25,273 nt of DNA from Archaeoglobaceae archaeon (lineage in GTDB: Archaea; Halobacteriota; Archaeoglobi; Archaeoglobales; Archaeoglobaceae), in the NCBI GenBank assembly GCA_027038095.1, contig JALVYA010000216.1:1-25273 (forward strand). The letters run 5' to 3'. The notes below the pieces were generated by a model. That model had not been told where the DNA came from. It made no database searches and saw only the letters and a list, made by a program, of their open reading frames with translations. Numbering within the stretch: position 1 is the stretch's first letter; each line of letters opens with the position of its first letter. Shown here piece after piece: positions 12,862 to 19,827 of the stretch. Made by a program: the position numbers and the translations under genes.

Positions 12862-14702
12862 ATTCTTATTGCGTTAAGAAGCGTTATTAAGGATGCCCCA
12901 ACATCGGCAAAAACGGCCTCCCACATAGTAGCCATTCCCAGAATTCCCAAGCTCACGAACAGACCTTTAACAACCAAGACAAAGATTATGTTCTGCCAGA
13001 CAATGCTTTGAGTTCTTCTCGACAGCCTTATAGCCTTTGGGACTTTGTAGATCTTATCATCTACGATTACAACGTCAGCCGTTTCTATTGCCGCGTCGCT
13101 ACCCATCGCACCCATAGCTATTCCAACATCGGCTTCAACGATAACCGGAGCATCGTTTATTCCATCTCCAGCAAATACAGTGTTACCGTTATTTTTTAAG
13201 GATCTAACGATTCTAACCTTATCTACTGGCAATAGTTCGGCGTGAAATTCATCTATTCCCAGTTTCTTGGCAACAATTTCCGCAACCTCTTTGCTGTCGC
13301 CAGTAAGCATGACGATTTTGCATCCGAGCTTTTTCAACTCTACAATCGTATCCTTCGCACCTTCCTTCATTTCGTCTGAAACTATTATGTAACCAGCGTA
13401 TCTGCCATTAATCGCAACGTGCACGACCGTTCCTTCAACCCAGCACGTGTCGTGCTCTATTCCTTCAGCGTGCATCATCGCATCGTTTCCAGCTATTACC
13501 AAGTTTCCTTTTATCTTGGCTTTTATACCCATCCCTGCTACTTCCTTGTGACTTTCAACGAGGTTTTCAAGTCCTCTAACGTCATAAGCTTCGAGTATGG
13601 ACTTGGCTATTGGATGATTCGAATTCAGCTCAGCTAATGCTGCAAATTTTAACACTTCCTCCCTGCTGAAACCGTTCCTCGCAACAACCTCGGTGACCTT
13701 AAATTTCCCCTTCGTAAGGGTTCCGGTCTTATCGAATGCGACGACCTTAGCTTTGCTCAGCAAATCTATAAAATTTGAACCCTTAACCAAAATACCCACC
13801 CTCGCAAACTTTCCTATGCTTGCGAAGTAGCTGAGAGGGACGGACAAAACTAAGGCACACGGACAGGATATCACAAGCAAAACCAGAGCTCTGTAAATCC
13901 AAGGTGAAAACGGCTCGTTCAAAGCTAAGGGTGGAATTACCGCTATGCAGATTGCCAGTGCAATCACTACGGGGGTATAATAGCGGGCAAACTTCGTTAT
14001 AAACTTCTCAGCCTTTGCCTTTCTGCTTCTTGCTTCTTCAACGAGTTCGAGGATTTTGGATACTGTAGATTCGGCAAAAGGTTTCGTTATCCTGACCGTT
14101 AACATTCCACTCAGATTTATCATCCCCGACAGAGCCTCGTCTCCCGCCTTAATGCTTCTCGGTTTGGACTCTCCGGTTAAAGCGGAGGTATCAACGACCG
14201 ATGAACCTTCAACTACAATTCCATCCAGTGGAATCTTCTCTCCGGGCTTAACCACGATCAAATCTCCAACCTTCACTTTCTCAGGCTTAACCCTCTCAAT
14301 TTTTCCATTGACTTTGAGGTTGGCAAAGGTTGGCCTAATTTCGAGCAACGATTTTATGGAGCGTCTCGAACGATGTAGTGCTAAATCCTGCAAAAACTCA
14401 CCAACTCTGTAGAACAGCATAACAGCCACAGCTTCCGGCATTTCGTGTATCGCAATGGCACCAACGGTTGCTATTGTCATCAACGCGTTCTCGTCAAATA
14501 TTATACCTCTCTTTACGTTTTTCACAGATTTCCACACTATCTTCCATCCGACTATAGCATAAGCTGTCAAGAATAGCCCGTATTCCGCTAATAGGTAACT
14601 ATGCAACGATTTCTCAAAAATAATTCCTGTAATAAACAAAATGGCTGAGACGATTATTACGGTTAACTCTTTTATCCTTTTTATATCGTTTTCATAATGC
14701 AT
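12855..14702 (-). CDS. P1B-type heavy-metal ATPase, Zn/Cd/Pb export type
   Basis: This 615-residue pump should export divalent soft metals using ATP. Motifs in order are TGES at 176-179 (actuator), the membrane metal site CPC at 280-282, the phosphorylated aspartate in DKTGT at 324-328, SNHP-type nucleotide contact, and GDGINDAP. The last helices carry Lys579 and Asp600 (DVG), a pair with the same 21-residue spacing as the ZntA-class (P1B-2) metal-binding residues, which favours Zn/Cd/Pb over copper. There is no N-terminal heavy-metal-associated domain; the protein begins directly with membrane helices. The ATG at 14702 follows the ArsR/SmtB-type regulator by six bases, with AGGTGA as ribosome site, so the two form a classic regulator-pump pair. 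Confidence 0.93.
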   Translation of the reverse strand: MHYENDIKRIKELTVIIVSAILFITGIIFEKSLHSYLLAEYGLFLTAYAIVGWKIVWKSVKNVKRGIIFDENALMTIATVGAIAIHEMPEAVAVMLFYRVGEFLQDLALHRSRRSIKSLLEIRPTFANLKVNGKIERVKPEKVKVGDLIVVKPGEKIPLDGIVVEGSSVVDTSALTGESKPRSIKAGDEALSGMINLSGMLTVRITKPFAESTVSKILELVEEARSRKAKAEKFITKFARYYTPVVIALAICIAVIPPLALNEPFSPWIYRALVLLVISCPCALVLSVPLSYFASIGKFARVGILVKGSNFIDLLSKAKVVAFDKTGTLTKGKFKVTEVVARNGFSREEVLKFAALAELNSNHPIAKSILEAYDVRGLENLVESHKEVAGMGIKAKIKGNLVIAGNDAMMHAEGIEHDTCWVEGTVVHVAINGRYAGYIIVSDEMKEGAKDTIVELKKLGCKIVMLTGDSKEVAEIVAKKLGIDEFHAELLPVDKVRIVRSLKNNGNTVFAGDGINDAPVIVEADVGIAMGAMGSDAAIETADVVIVDDKIYKVPKAIRLSRRTQSIVWQNIIFVLVVKGLFVSLGILGMATMWEAVFADVGASLITLLNAIRIA

Positions 14703-14708
14703 AGTGCT

Positions 14709-15056
14709 TCACCTACTTTCGTTCACATGTTCAAGAGCGATTTTCAGAATAGTTGAGACGTGCTCGTCATCCAAGCTGTAATACACGTTTTTACCCTCAC
14801 GCCGATATTTCACCAGCTTCTTATCTCTAAGCACTCTGAGCTGATGAGCAACTGCCGAGATGGACAGGCCTGTTATGGCTGAAATTTCAGAAGGGCACAA
14901 TTCGCACTCTTGCAGGGCTAAGAGAATTTTTATACGCGAAAAATCGCCAAAAGCCTCTAAGAATTCAGCTAATTCGGCTATTTTCTCATCAGATGGTAGC
15001 TTTGAGATTACTTCGTTGATATCTCCTGCTCTTATATCCTCACAAGTTCTTTCCAT
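14709..15056 (-). CDS. ArsR/SmtB-family metal-sensing repressor
   Basis: The 115-residue winged-helix protein should repress its own operon until metal binds. The DNA-recognition helix is visible as ITGLSISAVAHQLRVLRDKKLV. Two metal sites typical of the family are complete. One is a cysteine site with Cys5 and Cys51/Cys54 (CELC) as in CadC-type alpha3N sensors. The other is the alpha5 zinc site with Asp97, His99, His110 and Glu113 in the DxH-x10-HxxE spacing. I start at the ATG at 15056: a TATA box lies 25 bases upstream and a near-perfect operator palindrome lies between. The longer frame to 15107 would put coding sequence over the promoter. It precedes the ATPase and diverges from the AbrB-like/ACR3 genes. 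Confidence 0.92.
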   Translation of the reverse strand: MERTCEDIRAGDINEVISKLPSDEKIAELAEFLEAFGDFSRIKILLALQECELCPSEISAITGLSISAVAHQLRVLRDKKLVKYRREGKNVYYSLDDEHVSTILKIALEHVNESR

Positions 15057-15076
15057 ATTTGAACAATTGCTCAAAT
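15057..15076. promoter_or_regulatory. ArsR/SmtB-type operator
   Basis: A 20-base imperfect palindrome, 18 of 20 bases symmetric, has the core TGAACA-AT-TGCTCA, the characteristic half-site arrangement bound by SmtB/CadC-like repressors. It directly abuts the ATG at 15056 and fills the space between TATA box and start, so binding should block initiation. A lone TGAACA half-site recurs at 15101-15106, nearer the divergent promoter. Confidence 0.75.
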
Positions 15077-15084
15077 GTTTATAA
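15077..15084 (-). promoter_or_regulatory. TATA box of the arsR-ATPase operon
   Basis: The minus strand reads TTATAAAC, about 25 bases before the ATG at 15056, with an A/T-rich stretch upstream. Confidence 0.6.
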
Positions 15085-15119
15085 TTTTTACTCTGAAAAT
15101 TGAACAAAGCAGAAATTTC

Positions 15120-15133
15120 GGAAAATTTAAATA
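15120..15133 (+). promoter_or_regulatory. TATA box of the AbrB-like/ACR3 operon
   Basis: GGAAAATTTAAATA contains TTTAAATA at 15126-15133, centred 25-26 bases before the ATG at 15155, predicting a leaderless mRNA. Confidence 0.6.
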
Positions 15134-15154
15134 TCTTCGAAAATTCTCAAAATT

Positions 15155-15394
15155 ATGAAATCTTGCAAGGCTACGAGGATTGAGGCTGTACTCACAGTAG
15201 ACAACAAAGGTCAGATTTTGCTACCAAAGGAGCTTAGGGAGAAGGCAAACGTCAAAGCGGGAGATAAATTCGTTACAATTGCGGGATGCGACGAAAAAGG
15301 CGAGATTTGCTGCTTAATTCTCGTTAAAGCAGATCTGATTGATGAAAAATTAAGATCTATACTTTCGCCGATGCTTAAGGAGGTTCTGCAGTGA
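15155..15394 (+). CDS. AbrB/SpoVT-like swapped-hairpin DNA-binding protein with extra cysteines
   Basis: The 79-residue protein contains one AbrB/MazE-type domain (about residues 10-42; VDNKGQILLPKELREKANVKAGDKF), the fold used by small dimeric transcription regulators. Unusually it also has four cysteines: Cys4, Cys45 and the pair Cys52-Cys53, which could bind arsenite or a soft metal. It is the first gene of the operon, and its stop overlaps the GTG of the ACR3 permease, with AAGGAGG inside its 3' end serving the permease. I infer an arsenic- or metal-responsive regulator of this operon; that is a hypothesis. Similar cysteine-bearing AbrB proteins are, from recall, found near metal-handling genes of anaerobes. 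Confidence 0.75.
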   Translation: MKSCKATRIEAVLTVDNKGQILLPKELREKANVKAGDKFVTIAGCDEKGEICCLILVKADLIDEKLRSILSPMLKEVLQ

Positions 15395-16467
15395 ACAAAA
15401 GGGGGAAGGAGTTGTCTCTGATTGAGAAATACTTAACTCTCTGGATATTTCTTGCGATGGTTTTCGGTGTTGCATTGGGTTATGTTTTTCCCGAGATAGC
15501 TGAGGTTATAGGCTCTCTGAGCATAGGAACGACTTCGATACCAATAGCAATAGGTTTAATTTTGATGATGTACCCTCTGCTTGCAAAGGTAAAGTACGAG
15601 GAAATGGGTAGAGTCCTCACAAATGTAAAGCTTATATCTTTCTCACTTCTCCAAAACTGGATTGTTGGTCCAATTGTGATGTTTTTGCTTGCCGTAACGT
15701 TCCTCAGGGCTTATCCGGAGTATATGATGGGAGTAATAGTCATTGGCCTTGCAAGGTGCATAGCAATGGTTATAGTATGGAACGAACTTGCCGAAGGTGA
15801 TAGAGAGCTGTGCGTTGGACTTGTGGCTTTCAACACAATCTTTCAGGTCTTATTATATGCTGTCTATATTTATATTTTCATAAACGTGATGCTTGATTGG
15901 CTTGGAATTACTAAAGGATTGAATATCAGCATATCGATGGGTGAAGTTGCGAAAGCCGTCTTTGTTTATCTCGGAATTCCGTTCATTGCTGGAGTTATAA
16001 CCAGATACGGTAGCTTTAAAATTAAAGGCAGAGAGTGGTTCGAAAATGTTTTAGCACCTAAAATCAGCATCATTACGCCAATAGCTTTGCTTTTCACGAT
16101 CATAGTGATGTTCTCATTCAAGGGAGAATACATAGTCGAGTTACCCTGTCACGTTTTCAGAATAGCTATGCCGCTTGTACTCTACTTCATCATAATGTGG
16201 TTCATAACATTCTTTATAGGTTACAAGCTGGGATTCGATTATCCTCAGAATACAGCAGAGGCATTTACAGCAGCAAGCAATAATTTCGAATTAGCTATAG
16301 CGGTTTCAGTTGCGATATGGGGAATAAGCAGCAATCAGGCATTTGCAACGGTTATAGGGCCATTGCTTGAAGTCCCAATCCTCATAAGTTTAGTTAACGT
16401 GGCTTTGAAGCTTAGAGAAAAATTGTACGGGGTAGAAGTTGACAAAAGTCTTGTTCTTCTGCATTGA
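15391..16467 (+). CDS. acr3: ACR3-family arsenite efflux permease
   Basis: This 358-residue membrane protein of about ten helices belongs to the ACR3 family, which exports arsenite (and in some cases antimonite). The conserved cysteine of helix 4 is Cys123 in GLARCIAMVIVWN, and the late motif EAFTAASNNFELAIAV is also present. The GTG start at 15391 overlaps the AbrB-like stop and is served by AAGGAGG. The C-terminus is odd: the last nine residues (DKSLVLLH and flanks) look like the first strand of a low-molecular-weight arsenate reductase, and the stop at 16465-16467 arises where that sequence shifts frame. The natural end of the permease may thus be a few codons earlier, or the ancestor was an ACR3-ArsC fusion. 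Confidence 0.93.
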   Translation: MNKRGKELSLIEKYLTLWIFLAMVFGVALGYVFPEIAEVIGSLSIGTTSIPIAIGLILMMYPLLAKVKYEEMGRVLTNVKLISFSLLQNWIVGPIVMFLLAVTFLRAYPEYMMGVIVIGLARCIAMVIVWNELAEGDRELCVGLVAFNTIFQVLLYAVYIYIFINVMLDWLGITKGLNISISMGEVAKAVFVYLGIPFIAGVITRYGSFKIKGREWFENVLAPKISIITPIALLFTIIVMFSFKGEYIVELPCHVFRIAMPLVLYFIIMWFITFFIGYKLGFDYPQNTAEAFTAASNNFELAIAVSVAIWGISSNQAFATVIGPLLEVPILISLVNVALKLREKLYGVEVDKSLVLLH

Positions 16468-16707
16468 GAATTCCTGTAGGTCACAGATGGCTGAAGCTTG
16501 ATTCAACATACTGGTTAAAGGTAGAGCAATGGTTTTAAGTGCCGGCACGAAGCGCTATCTACTTCTTTAGCTGGCGGTAAAAGTAATGGAAGAAGTTGGC
16601 ATTTCAATGAAAATAAAAAGCCAAAGGCTTTAACACCTGAAATTGTCAAAGAGTTCGACCTTATAGTTACAATTGGTTGCATCGGTGCTTGTTGGCATTT
16701 ACGATAA
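16441..16707 (+). pseudogene. arsC: Decayed arsenate reductase (ArsC, low-molecular-weight phosphatase type)
   Basis: Pieces of one ArsC protein follow the permease in different frames. KSLVLLH (16444-16464) is followed, after a shift at about 16465, by ENSCRSQMAEA. An in-frame TGA at 16499-16501 stands where Trp is expected, then FNILVKGRAMVLSAGTK continues. A shift by about 16577 gives VKVMEEVGISM, and another at about 16612 gives NKKPKALTPEIVKEFDLIVTIGC, ending at TAA 16705-16707. The P-loop is damaged: the first Cys of the CX5R nucleophile motif is missing. The C-terminal part of the family is absent. With one nonsense change, at least three shifts and truncation, it cannot make active ArsC. 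It accounts for most of the apparent gap between the permease and egsA. Confidence 0.85.
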
Positions 16708-16804
16708 TCTAATTCAAGCTTACACCAATCTAAATTAAAACTTAATACTAAAATCAAAAAATTGTATTAAATATTAAAATTTTGAACGATAGGACAACAA
16801 AACT

Positions 16805-16813
16805 GCTAAAAAC
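16805..16813 (+). promoter_or_regulatory. Possible TATA box of egsA
   Basis: GCTAAAAAC is centred about 26 bases before the ATG at 16835, downstream of a very A/T-rich stretch (16730-16790). It is a weaker match than others in the window. Confidence 0.4.
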
Positions 16814-16834
16814 ACAGAATGCAAACTTGAAGCG

Positions 16835-17845
16835 ATGCACAAACACGCTGAAATACCGCTGTTCGTGGAGATAAGGGACGGTGCGATAGAAACGGTTCCC
16901 CTGATAGTGGACGACCTCAAAGTTGAAAGTGCTGTAATGCTGAGCGGAAAAACGAGCTTTGACATAGCCGGAAAGACCGTTAAAGAAAAAACTAAACTGA
17001 AAAGCATCTACATACTGGAAAAACCCAAGGACGAAGTCAGAAAGCTGATAGCCAGACTCAGTTACGGCGATGTTGATTGCGTGATTGCCGTGGGCGGTGG
17101 AAGAATAATCGACTCCGGAAAAATACTCGCCTCCGAGCTGAACGTTCCACTGGTTACGGTTCCCACAACAGCATCACACGATGGAATGGCGTCCCCGGTA
17201 GCGAGTTTCAGGGATGGAGAAGCTTTCTCCGTTTTCACGAGACCACCATCAGCGGTTGTTGCGGACACCTCTATAATTTCCAGGTGTCCCATCAGGCTGA
17301 TCAGGGCTGGCTTTGGAGACCTCATATCCAACGTTACTGCTGTCAAGGACTGGAAGCTGGCGAAGGAAATAGATCCTACAGATTACTCGGAGGTTGCTGC
17401 GAGTATAGCTTCCATGCCAGCGGAAATGGCTCTTGAAAGGACTCCGAGCATAGAGGAACTCGTAAGAGGGCTAGTGATGAGTGGTGTTGCGATGAGCATA
17501 GCTGGAAGCAGCAGACCTGCAAGCGGTGCGGAGCACAAGTTCAGCCATTCCCTGGACATAATGGGCGTTGGACATGCCCTCCACGGCGAGCAGGTCGGAA
17601 TCGGGACGATTATCATGGAATACTTCCACGAAATGGCTTACGGGGGGGACTGGGTTAAGGTCAGGGAAGCAATGGAGAGATTCGGGTGTACAACAAAGTT
17701 AAAGGACGTGGGAATTTCAAGAGAAGACGCTCTGTTAGCTTTAATGAACGCAAAAAAGATAAGACCTTCCCGCTACACGATTCTTGACGCTGTAAATCCG
17801 GATAAAAGCGATTTTGAGAAGGCTCTGGACGTGACCGGTGTTTAA
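16835..17845 (+). CDS. egsA: sn-Glycerol-1-phosphate dehydrogenase [NAD(P)+]
   Basis: The enzyme reduces dihydroxyacetone phosphate to sn-glycerol-1-phosphate, the archaeal phospholipid backbone. The 336-residue product shows the nucleotide-binding AVGGGRIIDSGK (85-96), PTTASHDGMASP (110-121), and the zinc-site regions with Asp162 (GFGDLISN), His234 (AEHKFSHSL) and His250 (GHALHGEQVGIG). This is a diagnostic archaeal gene and, with the promoters, fixes the domain of the organism. It is probably transcribed alone, from a weak TATA-like element and ending in a T-rich tract. It sits directly downstream of the decayed arsC, at the boundary between the resistance island and core genes. Confidence 0.95.
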   Translation: MHKHAEIPLFVEIRDGAIETVPLIVDDLKVESAVMLSGKTSFDIAGKTVKEKTKLKSIYILEKPKDEVRKLIARLSYGDVDCVIAVGGGRIIDSGKILASELNVPLVTVPTTASHDGMASPVASFRDGEAFSVFTRPPSAVVADTSIISRCPIRLIRAGFGDLISNVTAVKDWKLAKEIDPTDYSEVAASIASMPAEMALERTPSIEELVRGLVMSGVAMSIAGSSRPASGAEHKFSHSLDIMGVGHALHGEQVGIGTIIMEYFHEMAYGGDWVKVREAMERFGCTTKLKDVGISREDALLALMNAKKIRPSRYTILDAVNPDKSDFEKALDVTGV

Positions 17846-17875
17846 TCTTAATTTAATTTAAAGCCGGAAATCATA

Positions 17876-17907
17876 CTTTTTGTTACTGTGAATTTGTTTT
17901 TATTTTC
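17876..17907 (+). terminator. T-rich tracts after egsA
   Basis: Two T runs (CTTTTTG near 17878 and TTTGTTTTTATTTTCTT at 17894-17909) follow the egsA stop and probably end its transcript. The first is followed by one of the TGTTAC repeats of the next promoter. Confidence 0.4.
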
Positions 17908-17962
17908 TTGGTGTTACATAGCAAAAATTATATAATACTACGTGTTACCCACTGCGTGTTAC
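17881..17962. repeat. Phased TGTTAC direct repeats around the transporter promoter
   Basis: TGTTAC occurs at 17881, 17912, 17943 and 17957. The first three are exactly 31 bases apart, close to three helical turns; the last three extend to GTGTTAC. The TATA box at 17928-17935 lies between the second and third, and the fourth overlaps the proposed GTG start. Such an array on one DNA face suggests cooperative binding of a regulator. GTGTTAC resembles, from recall, the half-site reported for NikR in some archaea and deltaproteobacteria, but there the halves are inverted. Confidence 0.55.
17923..17935 (+). promoter_or_regulatory. TATA box of the methyltransferase/ABC importer operon
   Basis: AAAAATTATATAA contains TTATATAA at 17928-17935, about 25 bases before the GTG at 17956. 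It is one of the best TATA matches in the window and decides the start of the methyltransferase. Confidence 0.65.
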
Positions 17963-18687
17963 CGAAACCCGAGGCGGTGGAAATTAAAAGATCAGTGAAA
18001 AAGTACTGGGATGAAAGAAGCAGAAGCTATGATTGCTCTCCAGGACATGCTGACATGCCGGAAGTGTGGAAATCTCTGCTGTCCAGAATTTTTAGCAGGA
18101 AAGGGAGAATTCTTGACGTGGGAACGGGAACTGGTTTTCTGGCACTACTGCTTTCAGAGCTAGGACACGAAGTTGTTGGAATTGACATCTCCATCGGCAT
18201 GCTGGAGAAAGCCAGATCAAAAAGTAAAGACGTGCATTTCAAACTGGGAGATGCAGAAAATCTTCCTTTTGCTGATGAATCGTTTGACGGCGTCGTGTGC
18301 AGACACGTGCTCTGGACTCTGCCAGACCCGGAAAAAGCTGTAAGTGAATTGTACAGAGTAACCAAACCAGACGGAAAGGTCGTAATAATAGACAGCAGTT
18401 ACCAGAAGAATACCCTAGGCAAAGTAAAATCCTTCGCAGGAAAACTCGGAATTGCAGTAATCGAAAAAAGAAATCCGTGGAAAGCTGGCTATGCAAGAAA
18501 ACTGCCAATGAGGAACATGTCAGTCGAAAGATGCGTTTCCCTTCTGAAAAAGTGTGGATTTAAAGAGATTAATGTGCATGACATAGGCTGGATAAGAGAA
18601 ATGGTGCTCAAACGTAGATCGTTCTTTTACAGGCTCGCATGGAGTTCAAAATCTTATTTCGTTCTTGAGGCTTTAAAGGAGGTGTGA
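17956..18687 (+). CDS. Class I SAM-dependent methyltransferase
   Basis: The 243-residue protein has the standard methyltransferase fold. Motif I is ILDVGTGTGFLALL, the acidic end of strand 2 is VVGIDIS, then GDAENLPFADESFDGVVCRHVLWTLPDPEKAV and a late strand with GKVVIID. These are closest to UbiE/BioC-type small-molecule methyltransferases. The frame is open from 17908, but that part contains the TATA box, so I start at GTG 17956. It is the first gene of an operon: the lipoprotein gene starts four bases after its stop, and GGAGGT in its 3' end serves that gene. Its substrate is unknown. Co-transcription suggests it modifies the imported compound, or a metal chelator made for it. Confidence 0.85.
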   Translation: MLPKPEAVEIKRSVKKYWDERSRSYDCSPGHADMPEVWKSLLSRIFSRKGRILDVGTGTGFLALLLSELGHEVVGIDISIGMLEKARSKSKDVHFKLGDAENLPFADESFDGVVCRHVLWTLPDPEKAVSELYRVTKPDGKVVIIDSSYQKNTLGKVKSFAGKLGIAVIEKRNPWKAGYARKLPMRNMSVERCVSLLKKCGFKEINVHDIGWIREMVLKRRSFFYRLAWSSKSYFVLEALKEV

Positions 18688-18690
18688 ATT

Positions 18691-19827
18691 TTGAGAAAGT
18701 CGTTGCTTTTTTTCTGTCTGATTGCTTTGCTCCTGTGCGGGTGTGCACAGGTTAAAAACGTGGCGGAGAAGAGAACAAAAACGATAACGGTAACGGACAT
18801 TCTTGGCAGAACTGTAACCATAAAAACCCCTGTGAGAAGAGTTGTTCTGTTATACGGACTCGAAGATTACGCAGCGGTGGGTGGTAGAGGTTCCCTGAGC
18901 AAGCTGGTAGGAATTAACGCTTGGAGGTACAAGATGTACAGACCCGACTGGTGGCAAGCTTGGATTGAGTACTACCCGGAGATTAAAAAATTACCAGACG
19001 TCGGACAACCAGGCAAAACATTTCAGGTTGAAGAAGTAATAAAGCTAAAACCGGACGTTGTTATAGCCGACAGGTCAATGTACAAGTACATGACAGAGGA
19101 CGTAAAGAGGCTGGAAAAAGCTGGAATTCCTGTTGTGTTTACGGACTACTTCCCCCATACAAACAACGTTACGGAACTGTTCAATGAAGTAAACAGAAGT
19201 GCGATGATACTTGGAAAAATTCTGAACAGAGAGGAGAGAGCAAAAGAAGTTGTAAAGTTCTTTGAGGATCATGTGATGGAGATCGTAAACAAAACCAAAG
19301 GGATTAGGTCAAAGCCGAAAGTCATAGTTTTCGCTACCTGGTCAAAATGGGATGCATACGGTAAAAAGAGCATGTACAACTTCTGGATTGATCTGGCCGG
19401 AGGCGACAACGTTGCTGCGAAAGTTATTCCGGGTTTCAGCGGAGATATCAATCCAGAGTTTGTCCTGAAAGCTAACCCCGATGTGCTCGTATTCACATGC
19501 AACAACAATTTCCCGAGCGGCCAGAGAGTAGTTATAGGGTACACGGTCAACAACTCGAGTTCCGCAAAAGAAGCTCTTAAAGAACTGATTAACAGACCGG
19601 GATGGAATAAGCTAAACGCTGTTAAGGACAGAAGAGTTTACATAATCCACCACGGACTGTCTCACGGACATCTCTTCGAATTCGTGTGTCTCGAATATAT
19701 GGCGAAGTGGTTGCATCCAACCCTGTTCAGGAACTTAGAACCGAAAAAGGATCTTCAGACGTTTTACAGCAAGTTCATGCCCATGCCACTGCATGGAGTC
19801 TGGGCCGTTAGACTGGGTGGGAGCTGA
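18691..19827 (+). CDS. ABC-transporter substrate-binding lipoprotein, FecB/BtuF (TroA-like) type
   Basis: The 378-residue protein starts with TTG, seven bases after a GGAGGT site. It has a signal peptide ending in a lipobox (LLLCGC) with Cys18 as the lipid-anchored residue, so it is exported and tethered outside the membrane. TVTDILGRTVTIKTPVRRVVLL and VEEVIKLKPDVVIADRS are hallmarks of the periplasmic-binding family that delivers iron-siderophore, haem, corrinoid or other metal complexes. Aromatic residues (RPDWWQAWIEYYPE) and His residues (FPHTNN, LSHGHLFEF) could contact the ligand. It overlaps the permease start (TGATG). The ligand cannot be read from the sequence. Confidence 0.9.
   Translation: MRKSLLFFCLIALLLCGCAQVKNVAEKRTKTITVTDILGRTVTIKTPVRRVVLLYGLEDYAAVGGRGSLSKLVGINAWRYKMYRPDWWQAWIEYYPEIKKLPDVGQPGKTFQVEEVIKLKPDVVIADRSMYKYMTEDVKRLEKAGIPVVFTDYFPHTNNVTELFNEVNRSAMILGKILNREERAKEVVKFFEDHVMEIVNKTKGIRSKPKVIVFATWSKWDAYGKKSMYNFWIDLAGGDNVAAKVIPGFSGDINPEFVLKANPDVLVFTCNNNFPSGQRVVIGYTVNNSSSAKEALKELINRPGWNKLNAVKDRRVYIIHHGLSHGHLFEFVCLEYMAKWLHPTLFRNLEPKKDLQTFYSKFMPMPLHGVWAVRLGGS

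Noticed and set aside
16515..16757. An 80-codon minus-strand frame downstream of ACR3
   Set aside because: The sequence is explained on the plus strand as a decayed arsC with matching residues in three frames.
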